Position numbers and translations under genes: made by a program
In this document: positions 1 through 8,840 of the stretch, in pieces
Layout: each line of letters opens with the position of its first letter
Numbering within the stretch: position 1 is the first letter of the stretch
Source: Curvibacter sp.
GTDB taxonomy: Bacteria > Pseudomonadota > Gammaproteobacteria > Burkholderiales > Burkholderiaceae_C
Reading direction: 5' to 3'
NCBI GenBank assembly: GCA_019233055.1
Contig: JAFAMV010000020.1
Location: 1 to 39,001 of the forward strand
Length of the DNA stretch: 39,001 bases
Notes under the pieces: model-generated
What the model was told of the DNA's origin: nothing
The model's input: the letters and a program-made list of their open reading frames with translations, nothing else
Databases searched by the model: none

Positions 1-115
1 TTGTAGCACAGTTTTTTAGTTGCTGGCAAAAATTTTTTCAACCTCATCAGCCGCAATCACAATCAGCATCCAGCCTCTCGCAATCACCACCAACTCAGCA
101 GAGCCTCCGATTATA
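1..115 (-). promoter_or_regulatory. Possible tandem sigma70 promoters firing left
   Basis: Read on the minus strand, a perfect TATAAT lies at 110-115, followed by a GC-rich start region, but its -35 region is poor. A second candidate at the very edge has TTGCCA (25-30), an 18-base spacer and a TACAA that runs off the window, preceded by TG at the extended -10 position. Such stacked promoters with GC-rich starts are typical of stable-RNA or translation operons in this group of bacteria. The gene they would serve is outside the window, so this is a tentative call. Confidence 0.35.
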
Positions 116-413
116 TACCGCTTTTCGCAGCACAGACACAAAACTCAGCAACATCCCAAACCCCTCAACCAACCCAAGACCCCAGGACCAGCCTCTCAGC
201 CAACCCTCTCAACACCCACTCCGCACATCCTGCGATGCACTTCTGCGCTGTCGAGCCCGCTAGTATACATCGGTTTTTTGGGCTTTGGCCTCTCATGACA
301 TCTTCGTGACGCTGATCATCAGCAACCGATCGACAGGGCTCATTTCGTCGCGATCGGCCCTCGGGCGGGCCTGTCAGCCTCCGGACGCGTGAGGCCGCGA
401 TAATCACGCCCAC
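1..413. other. Non-coding region upstream of uup
   Basis: No convincing gene lies here. The stretch is visibly richer in A and T than the rest of the window and has T and A runs near 11-40. A 92-codon open frame at 20-298 has a low-complexity Pro/Thr/Ser/Gln translation unlike any family I know and is not called. On the minus strand there are several promoter-like boxes pointing left (listed separately). For uup on the plus strand, a GATAAT box at 399-404 sits only about 10 bases before the start codon, and no Shine-Dalgarno sequence is close to the ATG, so a very short leader is possible. Confidence 0.5.
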
Positions 414-2306
414 ATGGCACTCATCACCCTTCTTGACGCCCACCTGGCGTTCGGTCACGTCGCCCTCCTGGATGGCGCGGCTTTCTCACTTGAAGCCAAC
501 GAACGCGTTGGCCTGATCGGTCGCAATGGCGCCGGCAAGTCATCTTTGCTGAAGATTCTCGGCGGCCTGGAGAAACCCGATGACGGCACACTCCATCTGC
601 AGCAGGGTGTGCGCATCGCCTTTGTGTCCCAGGAGCCGATTCTGGCGCCGGAAGCGACCGTCTTCGAAGCTGCCAGCGAAGGGCTGCGGGAGGTGATCGA
701 TCTGCGCGATCAATATCTGAGTGGAGCAGAGGGGGTCGACCTGGACGCGCTGCAGTCGCAGATCGAGGCTTTTGATGCCTGGAACTGGGAACAGCGCGTC
801 GAAGAGACACTGCACCGCCTTCATCTGGACGGAACCCAACGCGTGGGAACGCTTTCGGGGGGCACTCGCAAACGGGTGGCGCTGGCCCAGGCCCTCGTGG
901 CCCAGCCCGATGTGCTGCTGCTCGACGAACCCACCAACCACCTGGACCTGGACTCGATCGAATGGCTTGAGGGCCTGCTCAATGACTTCAAGGGCAGCGT
1001 GGTCACGATCACCCATGACCGAACCTTCCTGGACCGGGTGGCCAGCCGCATCGTGGAGCTGGACCGGGGCCAGCTCCGCTCCTATCCGGGCAATTTTGCG
1101 CAATACCTGGTCCAGAAGGAGGAGCAACTGGCCCAGGAGGCCGTCATTGCCGCAAAGGCCGACAAGCTGCTGGCCCAGGAGGAGATCTGGATCCGCAAGG
1201 GCGTTGAGGCCCGGCGTACCCGCAGCCAAAGTCGCATCGGCCGCCTCGAGAAGCTGCGGGCCAGGCGACTGGCGCGGCGAGAAGCCCTGGGCAGCGTCAA
1301 GATGGACGTTGCCTCAGGACTGCCCAGCGGCAAGATCGTGGCGGAGTTGACCGAGGTCGACAAGGCTTTCGGCGACAAGACCATCGTCAAACGCTTCACC
1401 GGCACCATTCTTCGAGGCGACAAGGTCGGACTGATCGGCCCGAACGGTGTCGGCAAGACCACCCTGCTCAAGATGATTCTGGGGGAGCTGCAACCGGACA
1501 GCGGCAAGGTGCGCCAAGGCGCCAATCTGCAAGTGGCCTACTTCGACCAGATGCGGCAGGCCATCAATCTGGATGCAACGCTCGAGGACTTCATCAGTCC
1601 CGGCAGCGAATGGATCGAGATCGGGCAACAGCGCAAACACGTCAAGAGCTATCTGGGCGATTTCCTGTTCTCGCCGGCCCGGGCCCATTCGCCGGTGCGT
1701 TCGCTGTCCGGCGGTGAGCGCAACCGCCTTCTGCTGGCCCGCCTGTTTGCCCGCCCGGCCAATGTGCTGGTCTTGGATGAACCCACCAACGATCTGGACA
1801 TCGACACCCTGGAGCTGCTGGAGGACTTGCTGCAGAGCTATGACGGGACGGTGTTCCTGGTCAGCCACGACCGGACCTTCCTGGACAACGTGGTCACCAG
1901 CACCCTGGCCTGGGAAGGTGATGGCCTGTGGCGTGAGTACGAAGGTGGCGTGCAGGACTGGCTGACGCAGTCGCAACGCGCCAGGGCCTTGTCCGGCCCG
2001 ACGCAGACCGCGGCCACGCCCCAGGACAAATCCGATCGGCAGGCGCCGCCCGCGGCGAAGACACCCGCCGACGCTGCCACCCCGCTCAAACGCAAACTCA
2101 GCTACAAGGAGCAGCGCGAGCTGGATGGCCTGCCCCAGCACATCGCCGCCCTGGAAGAGGAGCAAAGCCAGATCCAGCAGGCACTGGAAGACGGCAGCCT
2201 GTACGCGAGCGACCCCAGCAAGGCGATGGGACTGAACACCCGCAACGCCGAAATCGAGGAGGCCTTGATGCTCGCCCTGGAGCGCTGGGAAGCGCTATCC
2301 AGCTGA
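414..2306 (+). CDS. uup: ABC-F family ATPase Uup
   Basis: This 630-residue soluble protein has two ABC ATPase domains and no membrane segment, as expected for ABC-F proteins, which act on ribosomes or, for Uup, are also linked to transposon excision and DNA branch intermediates. Walker A motifs read GRNGAGKSS (near residue 37) and GPNGVGKTT (near 343). Signatures are LSGGT and LSGGE, and Walker B motifs end in DEPTNHLD and DEPTNDLD. A charged linker rich in Arg and Lys (about 250-300) separates the domains. The C-terminal 70 residues form a predicted coiled coil after a Pro/Ala-rich hinge, the extension that separates Uup from EttA and YheS. It is convergent with the chemotaxis operon and is the only clear housekeeping gene here. 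Confidence 0.92.
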   Translation: MALITLLDAHLAFGHVALLDGAAFSLEANERVGLIGRNGAGKSSLLKILGGLEKPDDGTLHLQQGVRIAFVSQEPILAPEATVFEAASEGLREVIDLRDQYLSGAEGVDLDALQSQIEAFDAWNWEQRVEETLHRLHLDGTQRVGTLSGGTRKRVALAQALVAQPDVLLLDEPTNHLDLDSIEWLEGLLNDFKGSVVTITHDRTFLDRVASRIVELDRGQLRSYPGNFAQYLVQKEEQLAQEAVIAAKADKLLAQEEIWIRKGVEARRTRSQSRIGRLEKLRARRLARREALGSVKMDVASGLPSGKIVAELTEVDKAFGDKTIVKRFTGTILRGDKVGLIGPNGVGKTTLLKMILGELQPDSGKVRQGANLQVAYFDQMRQAINLDATLEDFISPGSEWIEIGQQRKHVKSYLGDFLFSPARAHSPVRSLSGGERNRLLLARLFARPANVLVLDEPTNDLDIDTLELLEDLLQSYDGTVFLVSHDRTFLDNVVTSTLAWEGDGLWREYEGGVQDWLTQSQRARALSGPTQTAATPQDKSDRQAPPAAKTPADAATPLKRKLSYKEQRELDGLPQHIAALEEEQSQIQQALEDGSLYASDPSKAMGLNTRNAEIEEALMLALERWEALSS

Positions 2307-2310
2307 GCAC

Positions 2311-2332
2311 CCTCGGCCTTTGAGGCCCGAGG
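2311..2332. terminator. Hairpin between convergent uup and cheB
   Basis: CCTCGG and CCGAGG pair at the ends, with CCT/AGG continuing the stem after a one-base bulge, in the 31-bp gap between the stop codons of uup and cheB. No T run follows on either strand, so it may be only a weak or Rho-assisted terminator. Confidence 0.35.
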
Positions 2333-2337
2333 CCGGA

Positions 2338-3450
2338 TCAGATCCGGTGGTGCAGGCGATCGGTGGCCCCGCTCAGGCGGGTCAGCAAGGCCGGTGCGAT
2401 CTTGTCGAGCGGCAGGACTTCATCGGCGGCCCCATGCGCAATCGCCTCGCGCGGCATGCCGAAGACGATGCAACTCGCTTCGTCCTGCACATAGTTGTAG
2501 CTGCCGGCGTCCTTCATCTCGCGCATGGCCTTGGCGCCGTCGTTGCCCATGCCCGTCAGCATCACGCCGTAGGCATTGCGTCCGACCACGGCAGCGGCCG
2601 ATTTGAAAAGCACCTCGACCGAAGGCTTGTGCCGGTTCACAGGCTCGCCATCATCGACCACGGCGACGTAGTTGGCGCCGCTGCGGGCCAGGCTGAACTG
2701 CTTGCCCCCCGGCGCGATATAGGCATGTCCGGGCAGGATCCGCTCGCCATTCACCGCCTCCTTGACCGTGATCTGGCAGAGACCGTTCAAACGGGCCGCG
2801 AAGCTGGTGGTGAAGCCGGGCGGCATGTGCTGGGTGATGACGATGCCGGGCGAATCGGCCGGCATGCGCACCAGGATCTCCTTGATCGCTTCGGTGCCCC
2901 CTGTGGAGGCGCCGATGCAGATGAGCTTTTCGGTCGACAGACGTCCGATCAGGGTCGGCGCGGGCGGTCGGGCGGGCGCCGGAGCACCTGGCGCGTGGGC
3001 ATGCTCCGCAGCCAGAGGCTCCTTGTGTGCGCGTCGCACATGGGCCACCGCCGCCACCCGGATCTTGTCCACGATCTGATTGGCCAGCTCATTGATGCCA
3101 TTGGCCAATCCCACGCGCGGCTTGGCGACAAAATCGATGGCCCCCAACTCCAACGCCCGCAAGGTCACCTCGGCACCCTTCTCGGTCAGAGTGGAGATCA
3201 TCAGCACCGGCATGGGACGCAGACGCATCAGCCGCCCCAGGAAGTCGATGCCATCCATGCGTGGCATTTCGACATCCAATGTGATCACGTCGGGATTGAG
3301 TTCTCGAATCATCTCCCGTGCGATCAAGGGGTCGTTGGCCGTCCCCACGCACTCCATGTCACGCTGACGATTGATGATCTCCGACAGCAGACTGCGCACC
3401 AGCGCAGAGTCGTCCACAACCACCACCCGGATCTTCTTGCTCATCCCCAT
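2338..3450 (-). CDS. cheB: Chemotaxis methylesterase/glutamine deamidase CheB
   Basis: CheB removes methyl groups from chemoreceptors and deamidates receptor glutamines when its receiver domain is phosphorylated by CheA, giving adaptation. The receiver (about 5-120) has the VVDDS acidic pair and phospho-acceptor Asp59 in [11 protein letters not shown]. An Ala/Pro-rich linker (about 145-168) leads to the methylesterase domain, where the triad is visible: Ser182 in GASTGGTEA, His208 in ITQHMPPGF and Asp304 in TGMGNDGA. The length of 370 residues is normal. It is the last gene of the operon, 18 bases after cheD. An internal ATG two codons in is an alternative start. Confidence 0.97.
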   Translation of the reverse strand: MGMSKKIRVVVVDDSALVRSLLSEIINRQRDMECVGTANDPLIAREMIRELNPDVITLDVEMPRMDGIDFLGRLMRLRPMPVLMISTLTEKGAEVTLRALELGAIDFVAKPRVGLANGINELANQIVDKIRVAAVAHVRRAHKEPLAAEHAHAPGAPAPARPPAPTLIGRLSTEKLICIGASTGGTEAIKEILVRMPADSPGIVITQHMPPGFTTSFAARLNGLCQITVKEAVNGERILPGHAYIAPGGKQFSLARSGANYVAVVDDGEPVNRHKPSVEVLFKSAAAVVGRNAYGVMLTGMGNDGAKAMREMKDAGSYNYVQDEASCIVFGMPREAIAHGAADEVLPLDKIAPALLTRLSGATDRLHHRI

Positions 3451-3468
3451 TGCTTCTTTCAGATTTCC

Positions 3469-4218
3469 TCAGAACAGATCGACGGAACCACCTGCAGTGG
3501 TCTGCACCACCGTCGCCACATTGCCACGCTTTTCCTGGGCCAGGGTTTCCGGATGGGCATGGGCCAGACGTTTCACCATGGCTTTCCCGGTGACCGGGAA
3601 GAAACAGACCTTGCGCGGATAGATGTCCAGCACATCCTCGGACACCACCGGGATCCGCTCGGCCTGCAGATAGTCGCGGACGAACTTGGTATTGCGCTCC
3701 CCCACGTTCATGGTCGTGAAGTTGGCCATCACCGCCCCGCCGCCGAAGATCTTGGCCTGCATGGTCTCACGCCTGGCGCCCAACTTCATCAACTCGTTGA
3801 TCAAGAGTTCCATCGCATAGGAGCCATAGCGGCCGGAAGAATCGCCGACTTCGCCTTCGGGCAGCATGAAGTGATTCATGCCGCCGATCAGGGAGCGGCT
3901 GTCCCAGATGCAGGCAGCGATGCACGAACCCAGCACCGTCATGACCACCAGATTTTCGTCCGAGACAAAGAATTCGCCCGGCAACACCTTCACCGCGTTG
4001 TACTGGAAATGGTGATCGAAGTAGAAGAAGCTGGCCTCGCCGGCCTTTCTCGACTTGGACTTGAGCTCTTCGAGCGTCGAGGTCCGAGCCCCCTGGGTCG
4101 ATGTGTTGTACGAATTCGGTGAAATCGGATGGATCCGCGGCACCTGACGGCGATCCACCACGCCCGGCGGAAGCGCCCCACGGGCTGAGGGGGGAGTAGA
4201 ACTGGGAGGAAAATTCAT
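3469..4218 (-). CDS. cheD: Chemoreceptor glutamine deamidase CheD
   Basis: CheD deamidates glutamines on chemoreceptors. The catalytic pair is visible: Cys99 in TVLGSCIAAC and His116 in GGMNHFMLP, 17 residues apart as in characterised CheD. The protein is 249 residues, longer than minimal CheD (about 160), because of a Pro/Ser-rich, probably disordered N-terminal tail of about 60 residues. The start has no strong Shine-Dalgarno sequence, so the true start could lie inside this tail. The C terminus ends in GGSVDLF, nearly the same as the end of the CheZ-like protein at 8394-8840. It sits between cheR and cheB, the usual betaproteobacterial order. Confidence 0.95.
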   Translation of the reverse strand: MNFPPSSTPPSARGALPPGVVDRRQVPRIHPISPNSYNTSTQGARTSTLEELKSKSRKAGEASFFYFDHHFQYNAVKVLPGEFFVSDENLVVMTVLGSCIAACIWDSRSLIGGMNHFMLPEGEVGDSSGRYGSYAMELLINELMKLGARRETMQAKIFGGGAVMANFTTMNVGERNTKFVRDYLQAERIPVVSEDVLDIYPRKVCFFPVTGKAMVKRLAHAHPETLAQEKRGNVATVVQTTAGGSVDLF

Positions 4219-4247
4219 GGTCGTCGGCTCAGGGGTGTGGGGCGTGG

Positions 4248-5150
4248 TCAGCGGCGTTCATAGACCGTCTTGCCGCGAAGGGTGAACAGATCGCGCGACT
4301 CACTGAAATTCTCGGCATGACCGACGAACAGCATGCCACCGGGCTTCAGCACCCGGTGTATGCGTTCCAGCACCTTGCGCTGGGTCGGGGCATCGAAATA
4401 GATCATCACATTGCGGCAGAAGACCACATCGAAGGGCTCCTTGAAGGGCCAGTCATCCCGGATCAGGTTGACGCTGATGAAGTCGATGGCCTTGCGCAGT
4501 TCCGGCTTCACCCGGATCAGGCCCGCATTCGAATCCTTGCCCCGCAGAAAGAACCGTTGCAGGCGCTCCTGACTCAGGCCTTTGAGGTTGTCGAGGCGGT
4601 ACACGCCCTGCGCCGCCGACGCCAACACCTTCGAATCGATGTCGCTGGCCGTGAGTTTGAAGGACGCGTTGTGACCCAAGGTCTCGATGGCCGTCATGAC
4701 GATCGAATACGGCTCCTCGCCGGTCGACGCCGCATTGCACCACACCTTCCACGGTGTGCCCGCCGGCTTGAGCTTCAGGTGCGAGGCGAAGATCTCGAAA
4801 TGGTGCTGCTCCCGGAAGAACGCCGTGAGGTTGGTCGTCAGCGCGTTGACGAACTCCTGCCACTCGGGTCCATCGTGGTTTTCGAGCCAGCTCAGGTACT
4901 CCTTGAAGCTGGTATGACCTGTCTCCCGCAGCCTGCGGGACAGGCGGCTGTAGACCATGGCGTGCTTGCCGTCATGCAGGTTGATGCCGGCGCGTTGATA
5001 GATCAAGGCCTGGACCCGCGTGAAATCGGCATCCGTCCAGACGAACTCGCGCCCCTGGGCGGCCGGACCGGAAGGGGCCACGGCAACCGCCTGGGAACGC
5101 TCACGACCCGCCGTACCGCCGAGATCCTGCTTGCGCAGACTGGACATCAT
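4248..5150 (-). CDS. cheR: Chemotaxis methyltransferase CheR
   Basis: CheR uses S-adenosylmethionine to methylate receptor glutamates. The N-terminal helical domain (about 40-100) is followed by the methyltransferase fold with the family signatures AASTGEEPYS (about residue 140) and VVFCRNVMIYFD (about 243-254), then VLKPGG and GHAEN. The 300 residues fit the family, with a short low-complexity N-terminal extension. AAAGGA lies about six bases before this ATG, which supports the start. A 90-bp gap separates it from cheW, where many relatives carry a chemoreceptor gene; none is present. A small hairpin (GGCAC/GTGCC, 5165-5177) lies in the gap. Confidence 0.96.
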   Translation of the reverse strand: MMSSLRKQDLGGTAGRERSQAVAVAPSGPAAQGREFVWTDADFTRVQALIYQRAGINLHDGKHAMVYSRLSRRLRETGHTSFKEYLSWLENHDGPEWQEFVNALTTNLTAFFREQHHFEIFASHLKLKPAGTPWKVWCNAASTGEEPYSIVMTAIETLGHNASFKLTASDIDSKVLASAAQGVYRLDNLKGLSQERLQRFFLRGKDSNAGLIRVKPELRKAIDFISVNLIRDDWPFKEPFDVVFCRNVMIYFDAPTQRKVLERIHRVLKPGGMLFVGHAENFSESRDLFTLRGKTVYERR

Positions 5151-5240
5151 TCACAATCCTTTCCGGCACGAAGTGCCCCGGGCACAAGGCCTCGGCTCGG
5201 CGCCTGAAGCCCCACCGTCTCCGCCAAGCTGGGCGGACAA

Positions 5241-5729
5241 TCAGGCTGCGGCAGGCACCAGCCCCATGTCCACGCCCGACATCAGCTTCTCGATGTCCAG
5301 CAGGATCAGCATGCGCTCGCCGACCGACCCCAGACCCAGGATACAGCCGTTGTCGATCACGCTTTCGATGTCGGGAGCCTGCTTGATGTTGTCGGGCGAC
5401 AATTCCATCACATCACTGACCGAGTCCACCACGATGCCCACCACCCGGCTGCGCAGGTTGAGGATGATGACCACGGTGAAGTTGTTGTACTCGGCATTGG
5501 CGCAGTTGAATTTCAAGCGCATGTCCACGATCGGGACGATGGTGCCGCGCAGGTTCACGACCCCCTTGATGAACTCGGGCGCATTGGCAATGCGGGTCGG
5601 CGGCTCGTAACCGCGGATCTCCTGGACCTTCAGGATGTCGATGCCGTACTCTTCCTGATCCAGACGGAACGTCAGGTATTCACGGGCACCAGTGATAGTA
5701 CCTTCAGAGCTTTTACCAATCACACCCAT
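5241..5729 (-). CDS. cheW: Chemotaxis coupling protein CheW
   Basis: CheW links chemoreceptors to the kinase CheA. The 162 residues are a single CheW-like SH3-type domain. It starts at about residue 16 with EYLTFRLDQEEYGIDILKV and contains IRGYEPPTRIANAP and GVVNLRGTIVPIVDMR, which are hallmarks of the family. I chose the ATG at 5729 because AAGGAGA lies five to six bases before it; a TTG five codons upstream overlaps that ribosome site and is unlikely. It follows cheA by 27 bases and would be cotranscribed with it. Confidence 0.96.
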   Translation of the reverse strand: MGVIGKSSEGTITGAREYLTFRLDQEEYGIDILKVQEIRGYEPPTRIANAPEFIKGVVNLRGTIVPIVDMRLKFNCANAEYNNFTVVIILNLRSRVVGIVVDSVSDVMELSPDNIKQAPDIESVIDNGCILGLGSVGERMLILLDIEKLMSGVDMGLVPAAA

Positions 5730-5756
5730 GATGCTCTCCTTCAAAGACTAATTGAC

Positions 5757-7943
5757 TCAATGGCGGGCCCGGCGGACCAGTCCACTGGTATCGAGAATCA
5801 AGGCCACCTTGCCATCCCCGAGGATGGTTGCGCCGGAAACGTTTGGAACCTTGCGGTAGTTGGTTTCCAGGTTCTTCACCACCACCTGGTGCTGGCCCAG
5901 CAATTCGTCGACCAGCAACGCGACACGGCTGCCTTCGGCTTCGACCACCACCATGATGCTGCTGCTCTTCTCGAAATCGAAGCGCGGTACCTGGAAGACC
6001 TTCTCGAGCTCGATGACAGGCATGTATTCGTCACGCACCTTCACCAACTGAGAGCCTTGTGCCACGGTGCTGACCGAATCGTCATTGACCTGGAAGGACT
6101 CGACCACCGAGGACAGCGGCAGGATGTAGACCTCTTCGCCGACGCCCACCGACATACCGTCCATGATGGCCAGCGTCAACGGCAGCCGGACCGACACCTT
6201 CATGCCATAGCCTTCGGCCGAGTCGATCTCCACCGTGCCGTTGAGGGCCAGGATGTTCTTTTTCACCACGTCCATGCCCACACCACGACCGGACACATCC
6301 GTCACCACTTCGGCGGTGGAGAAGCCTGGCGCGAAGATGAGCTGCCAGACCTCGGCATCGCTCATTTGGTCGGAGACGTCCAGGCCACGCTCGCGGGCCT
6401 TGTTCAGGATCTTGTCGCGCGACAGGCCGCGGCCGTCGTCGCGCACCTCGATCACGATCGAGCCCCCCTGGTGGGCGGCCGACAGCGTGATGGTCCCGTG
6501 GGCCGGCTTGCCCTTGGCCAGGCGGTCCTCGGGCAGCTCGATGCCATGGTCGCAACTGTTGCGCACCAGGTGGGTCAGCGGGTCGGTGATCTTCTCGACC
6601 AGCCCCTTGTCGAGTTCGGTGGCCTCACCCTGGGTGATCAGCTCGACGCGCTTGCCCAGCTTGTTGGCCAGATCCCGCAGCATGCGAGGGAAGCGGCTGA
6701 ATACGATGGACATCGGGATCATGCGGATCGACATCACCGATTCCTGCAGATCGCGGGTGTTGCGATCCAGGTCGGCCAGGCCGGCCAGCAATTGCTGGTT
6801 GAGCGCCGGATCCAGCGTGCGGCTGTTCTGAGCCAGCATGGCCTGGGTGATCACCAGTTCGCCGACCAGATTGATCAACTGGTCGACCTTGTTGACCGCC
6901 ACACGGATCGTGGCCGCCTCCAGTTGGGCCTGGCTCGCGGCCTTGGGCTCGGGCGCCTTCACCGCAGCGGGCTTGGCAGCCGCCGGCTCCGCCACATCCA
7001 CAGGTTTGCTGGCGGCGGCGGCCGGCGCGGCCGCCTCGGGATGGCCGGGCGCCCCGGGGAAGAAGCCAAAGCCGGGGGCCGGCGCCATCGGCGCATCCGC
7101 CGCCGGCTCGGACGCATCGAACAGACCGAAACCCGGGATGTCACCGCCTGCGGCCGGCGCAGCCGCAGGGGCCGCCGCATTCAGGTCACGGATCTGGACC
7201 TGCTCCTTGGCCACATGGAAGATGAACAGATCCAGCAACTCTTCATTGCTGGAGCTGGTTTCGACACTGAAGCACCGGAAATCCGGCTTGGCACTCACCA
7301 TGGGCTGGATGCTGCCCAGGCCGGGAATGTCCCGGAACAACTCGGCAATGGCGTCCGCCTGTTCCGGGCGCCCCAGCGGGCCCACCACGATCTCGAGCCG
7401 GCGCAACTGACCAGAGACAGGCGCCTCGGCGGCCACCACCGGCGCCGCCACGGGGGCCACCGCAGCGGGCGCGGGCGATGCCGCCGGAGCGGGCGCCGGG
7501 GCTGCCGCAGCCGGCACGCCTCCCGCCGCCAGCTCGCTGATCCGGCGGACCAGATCGACGGTTGAAGGAGGTGTGCCATTGCCGCCGGCCTGATGGACGG
7601 CCAGCAGACCGCGCGACGCATCGGCCGATTCCAGCAGCACATCGACCATGGGCGGGATCGGGGCCAGTTCGCGGCGACGCAGCTTGTCGAGCAGGGACTC
7701 CATGTGGTGGGTCAGCTCGGCCACATCCGAAAACCCGAATGTCGCAGCCCCCCCCTTGATCGAGTGGGCACAACGGAAAATCCCGTTCAATTCTTCATCG
7801 TCAGCACTGGCCAGATCCAGCTCCAGGAGCATCTGCTCCATCAGATCCAGATTCTCGCCGGCTTCCTCGAAAAAAATCTGATAAAACTGACTCAGATCGA
7901 AATCTGCACCAGAACTGCCGCCTTCATGCTGCGCTTCAGCCAT
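5757..7943 (-). CDS. cheA: Chemotaxis histidine kinase CheA
   Basis: CheA autophosphorylates and passes phosphate to CheY and CheB. Domains in order: HPt (about 15-120) with His60 in CAHSIKGGA; an Ala/Pro-rich linker; a P2-like regulator-binding region (about 180-250); a second low-complexity linker rich in Ala, Pro and Gly; the dimerisation helices starting near VDQLINLVGELV; the ATPase domain with the N box HLVRNSCDHGIE, VRDDGRGL and GFSTAEVVTDVSGRGVGMDVV; and a C-terminal CheW-like domain. At 728 residues it is slightly longer than E. coli CheA because of the linkers. AGGAG lies six bases before the ATG. The cheY gene is directly upstream. Confidence 0.97.
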   Translation of the reverse strand: MAEAQHEGGSSGADFDLSQFYQIFFEEAGENLDLMEQMLLELDLASADDEELNGIFRCAHSIKGGAATFGFSDVAELTHHMESLLDKLRRRELAPIPPMVDVLLESADASRGLLAVHQAGGNGTPPSTVDLVRRISELAAGGVPAAAAPAPAPAASPAPAAVAPVAAPVVAAEAPVSGQLRRLEIVVGPLGRPEQADAIAELFRDIPGLGSIQPMVSAKPDFRCFSVETSSSNEELLDLFIFHVAKEQVQIRDLNAAAPAAAPAAGGDIPGFGLFDASEPAADAPMAPAPGFGFFPGAPGHPEAAAPAAAASKPVDVAEPAAAKPAAVKAPEPKAASQAQLEAATIRVAVNKVDQLINLVGELVITQAMLAQNSRTLDPALNQQLLAGLADLDRNTRDLQESVMSIRMIPMSIVFSRFPRMLRDLANKLGKRVELITQGEATELDKGLVEKITDPLTHLVRNSCDHGIELPEDRLAKGKPAHGTITLSAAHQGGSIVIEVRDDGRGLSRDKILNKARERGLDVSDQMSDAEVWQLIFAPGFSTAEVVTDVSGRGVGMDVVKKNILALNGTVEIDSAEGYGMKVSVRLPLTLAIMDGMSVGVGEEVYILPLSSVVESFQVNDDSVSTVAQGSQLVKVRDEYMPVIELEKVFQVPRFDFEKSSSIMVVVEAEGSRVALLVDELLGQHQVVVKNLETNYRKVPNVSGATILGDGKVALILDTSGLVRRARH

Positions 7944-7982
7944 GCCGTGCTCCTGCCATCTTTCAAACGAGAGAGTGTCCAG

Positions 7983-8345
7983 TCATCGAATGACCTTCTG
8001 AATGACCTCGATCAAGCGATTCGGATCAAATGGTTTGACCAGCCATCCCGTCGCGCCTGCGCTGCGACCGGCCTGCTTCATCTGATCACTCGACTCCGTG
8101 GTCAGGATCAGGATCGGGATGGTCTTGAATTTCGGATGCTCGCGCAGCTTGCGGGTCAACCCGATGCCATCGAGTCGCGGCATGTTCTGATCCGCCAGGA
8201 CCAGATCGATGTGATGGGTCTGGGCCTTTTCGTACGCGTCCTGGCCGTCAACAGCCTCCACCACGTTGTATCCAGCGCCAGTCAACGTGAAAGACACCAT
8301 CTTTCGCATGGACGGAGAGTCATCAACGGCGAGAATCGATTGCAT
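7983..8345 (-). CDS. cheY: Chemotaxis response regulator CheY
   Basis: This single-domain receiver of 120 residues is the output of the CheA pathway and would bind FliM at the motor. It shows the acidic pair VDDS (residues 7-10), phospho-acceptor Asp52 in ADQNMPRLDG, the LTTE switch threonine (82-83) and Lys104 in LVKPF. It is a few residues shorter than E. coli CheY and lies upstream of cheA, as in the betaproteobacterial CheY type. GGAG lies six bases before the ATG. A second CheY could exist elsewhere in the genome, so which one drives the motor cannot be told from this window. Confidence 0.93.
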   Translation of the reverse strand: MQSILAVDDSPSMRKMVSFTLTGAGYNVVEAVDGQDAYEKAQTHHIDLVLADQNMPRLDGIGLTRKLREHPKFKTIPILILTTESSDQMKQAGRSAGATGWLVKPFDPNRLIEVIQKVIR

Positions 8346-8393
8346 TTAGGGCTCCAGAAACGATGTATCAGCTTTATTGGATGGAAGAAGACG

Positions 8394-8840
8394 TCAGAAC
8401 AGGTCGATGGACCCCGCATCCATTTCACTTTGCGTGACCGGATTGGGCCGTTCAGGCATCTGATCTGCATAGGGTGCGGCCTCTTCGCCTTCATCCTGCC
8501 CCATGGACTCGGAAGCCAGGCGGAACGCGCAACCCTGGAGGATCTTGGTGGTGTGGATGATGAGCTGGGTGGCCATGTCATGGAACTGCAACTCGGTCAC
8601 CGCACTGCGAAGCGCCTCACGAACCCGGTCGATCTGCTCCGACGTGTCCGACCCCAGCTCGGCCAGACTCTGATTGGCAGTGCCAAAGCGTTCCAGAAGG
8701 TTGTCTGCCGCATGGTTCAGCAAACCTTCCAGACGATGCAGATCGTGCATGACCACGAGCAATGAATCCTGAACCTCAGCAACCGCCATCACTGGCAACT
8801 GGACGGCCGGCCCGCTGGGGTTGTCTAGCGTTGGTTGCAT
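8394..8840 (-). CDS. Short CheZ-like CheY phosphatase candidate
   Basis: This 148-residue, mostly helical protein is the first gene of the chemotaxis operon. Its core reads LQFHDMATQLI, with Asp88 and Gln92 spaced like the catalytic Asp143 and Gln147 of E. coli CheZ (FQDLTGQ). Upstream heptad-like helices (about 20-80) could form the hairpin of a four-helix bundle. An acidic, Pro-containing linker (113-140) leads to the C-terminal tail GSIDLF, comparable in place to the CheY-binding tail of CheZ. It is clearly shorter than CheZ (about 214). GGAGA lies about five bases before the chosen ATG; a start 23 codons upstream has no such site. The phosphatase role is inference from the motif and position. 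Confidence 0.6.
   Translation of the reverse strand: MQPTLDNPSGPAVQLPVMAVAEVQDSLLVVMHDLHRLEGLLNHAADNLLERFGTANQSLAELGSDTSEQIDRVREALRSAVTELQFHDMATQLIIHTTKILQGCAFRLASESMGQDEGEEAAPYADQMPERPNPVTQSEMDAGSIDLF

Noticed and set aside
20..298. 92-codon frame at the left edge
   Set aside because: Low-complexity translation, no ribosome site, and the region looks like control DNA on the other strand.
2320..4122. 600-codon open frame on the plus strand over cheB and cheD
   Set aside because: Antisense to two well-supported genes, with His/Arg/Gly-rich translation and no recognisable motif.
5760..7565. 601-codon open frame on the plus strand over cheA
   Set aside because: Shadow of cheA; composition dominated by His, Gln, Asp and Arg.
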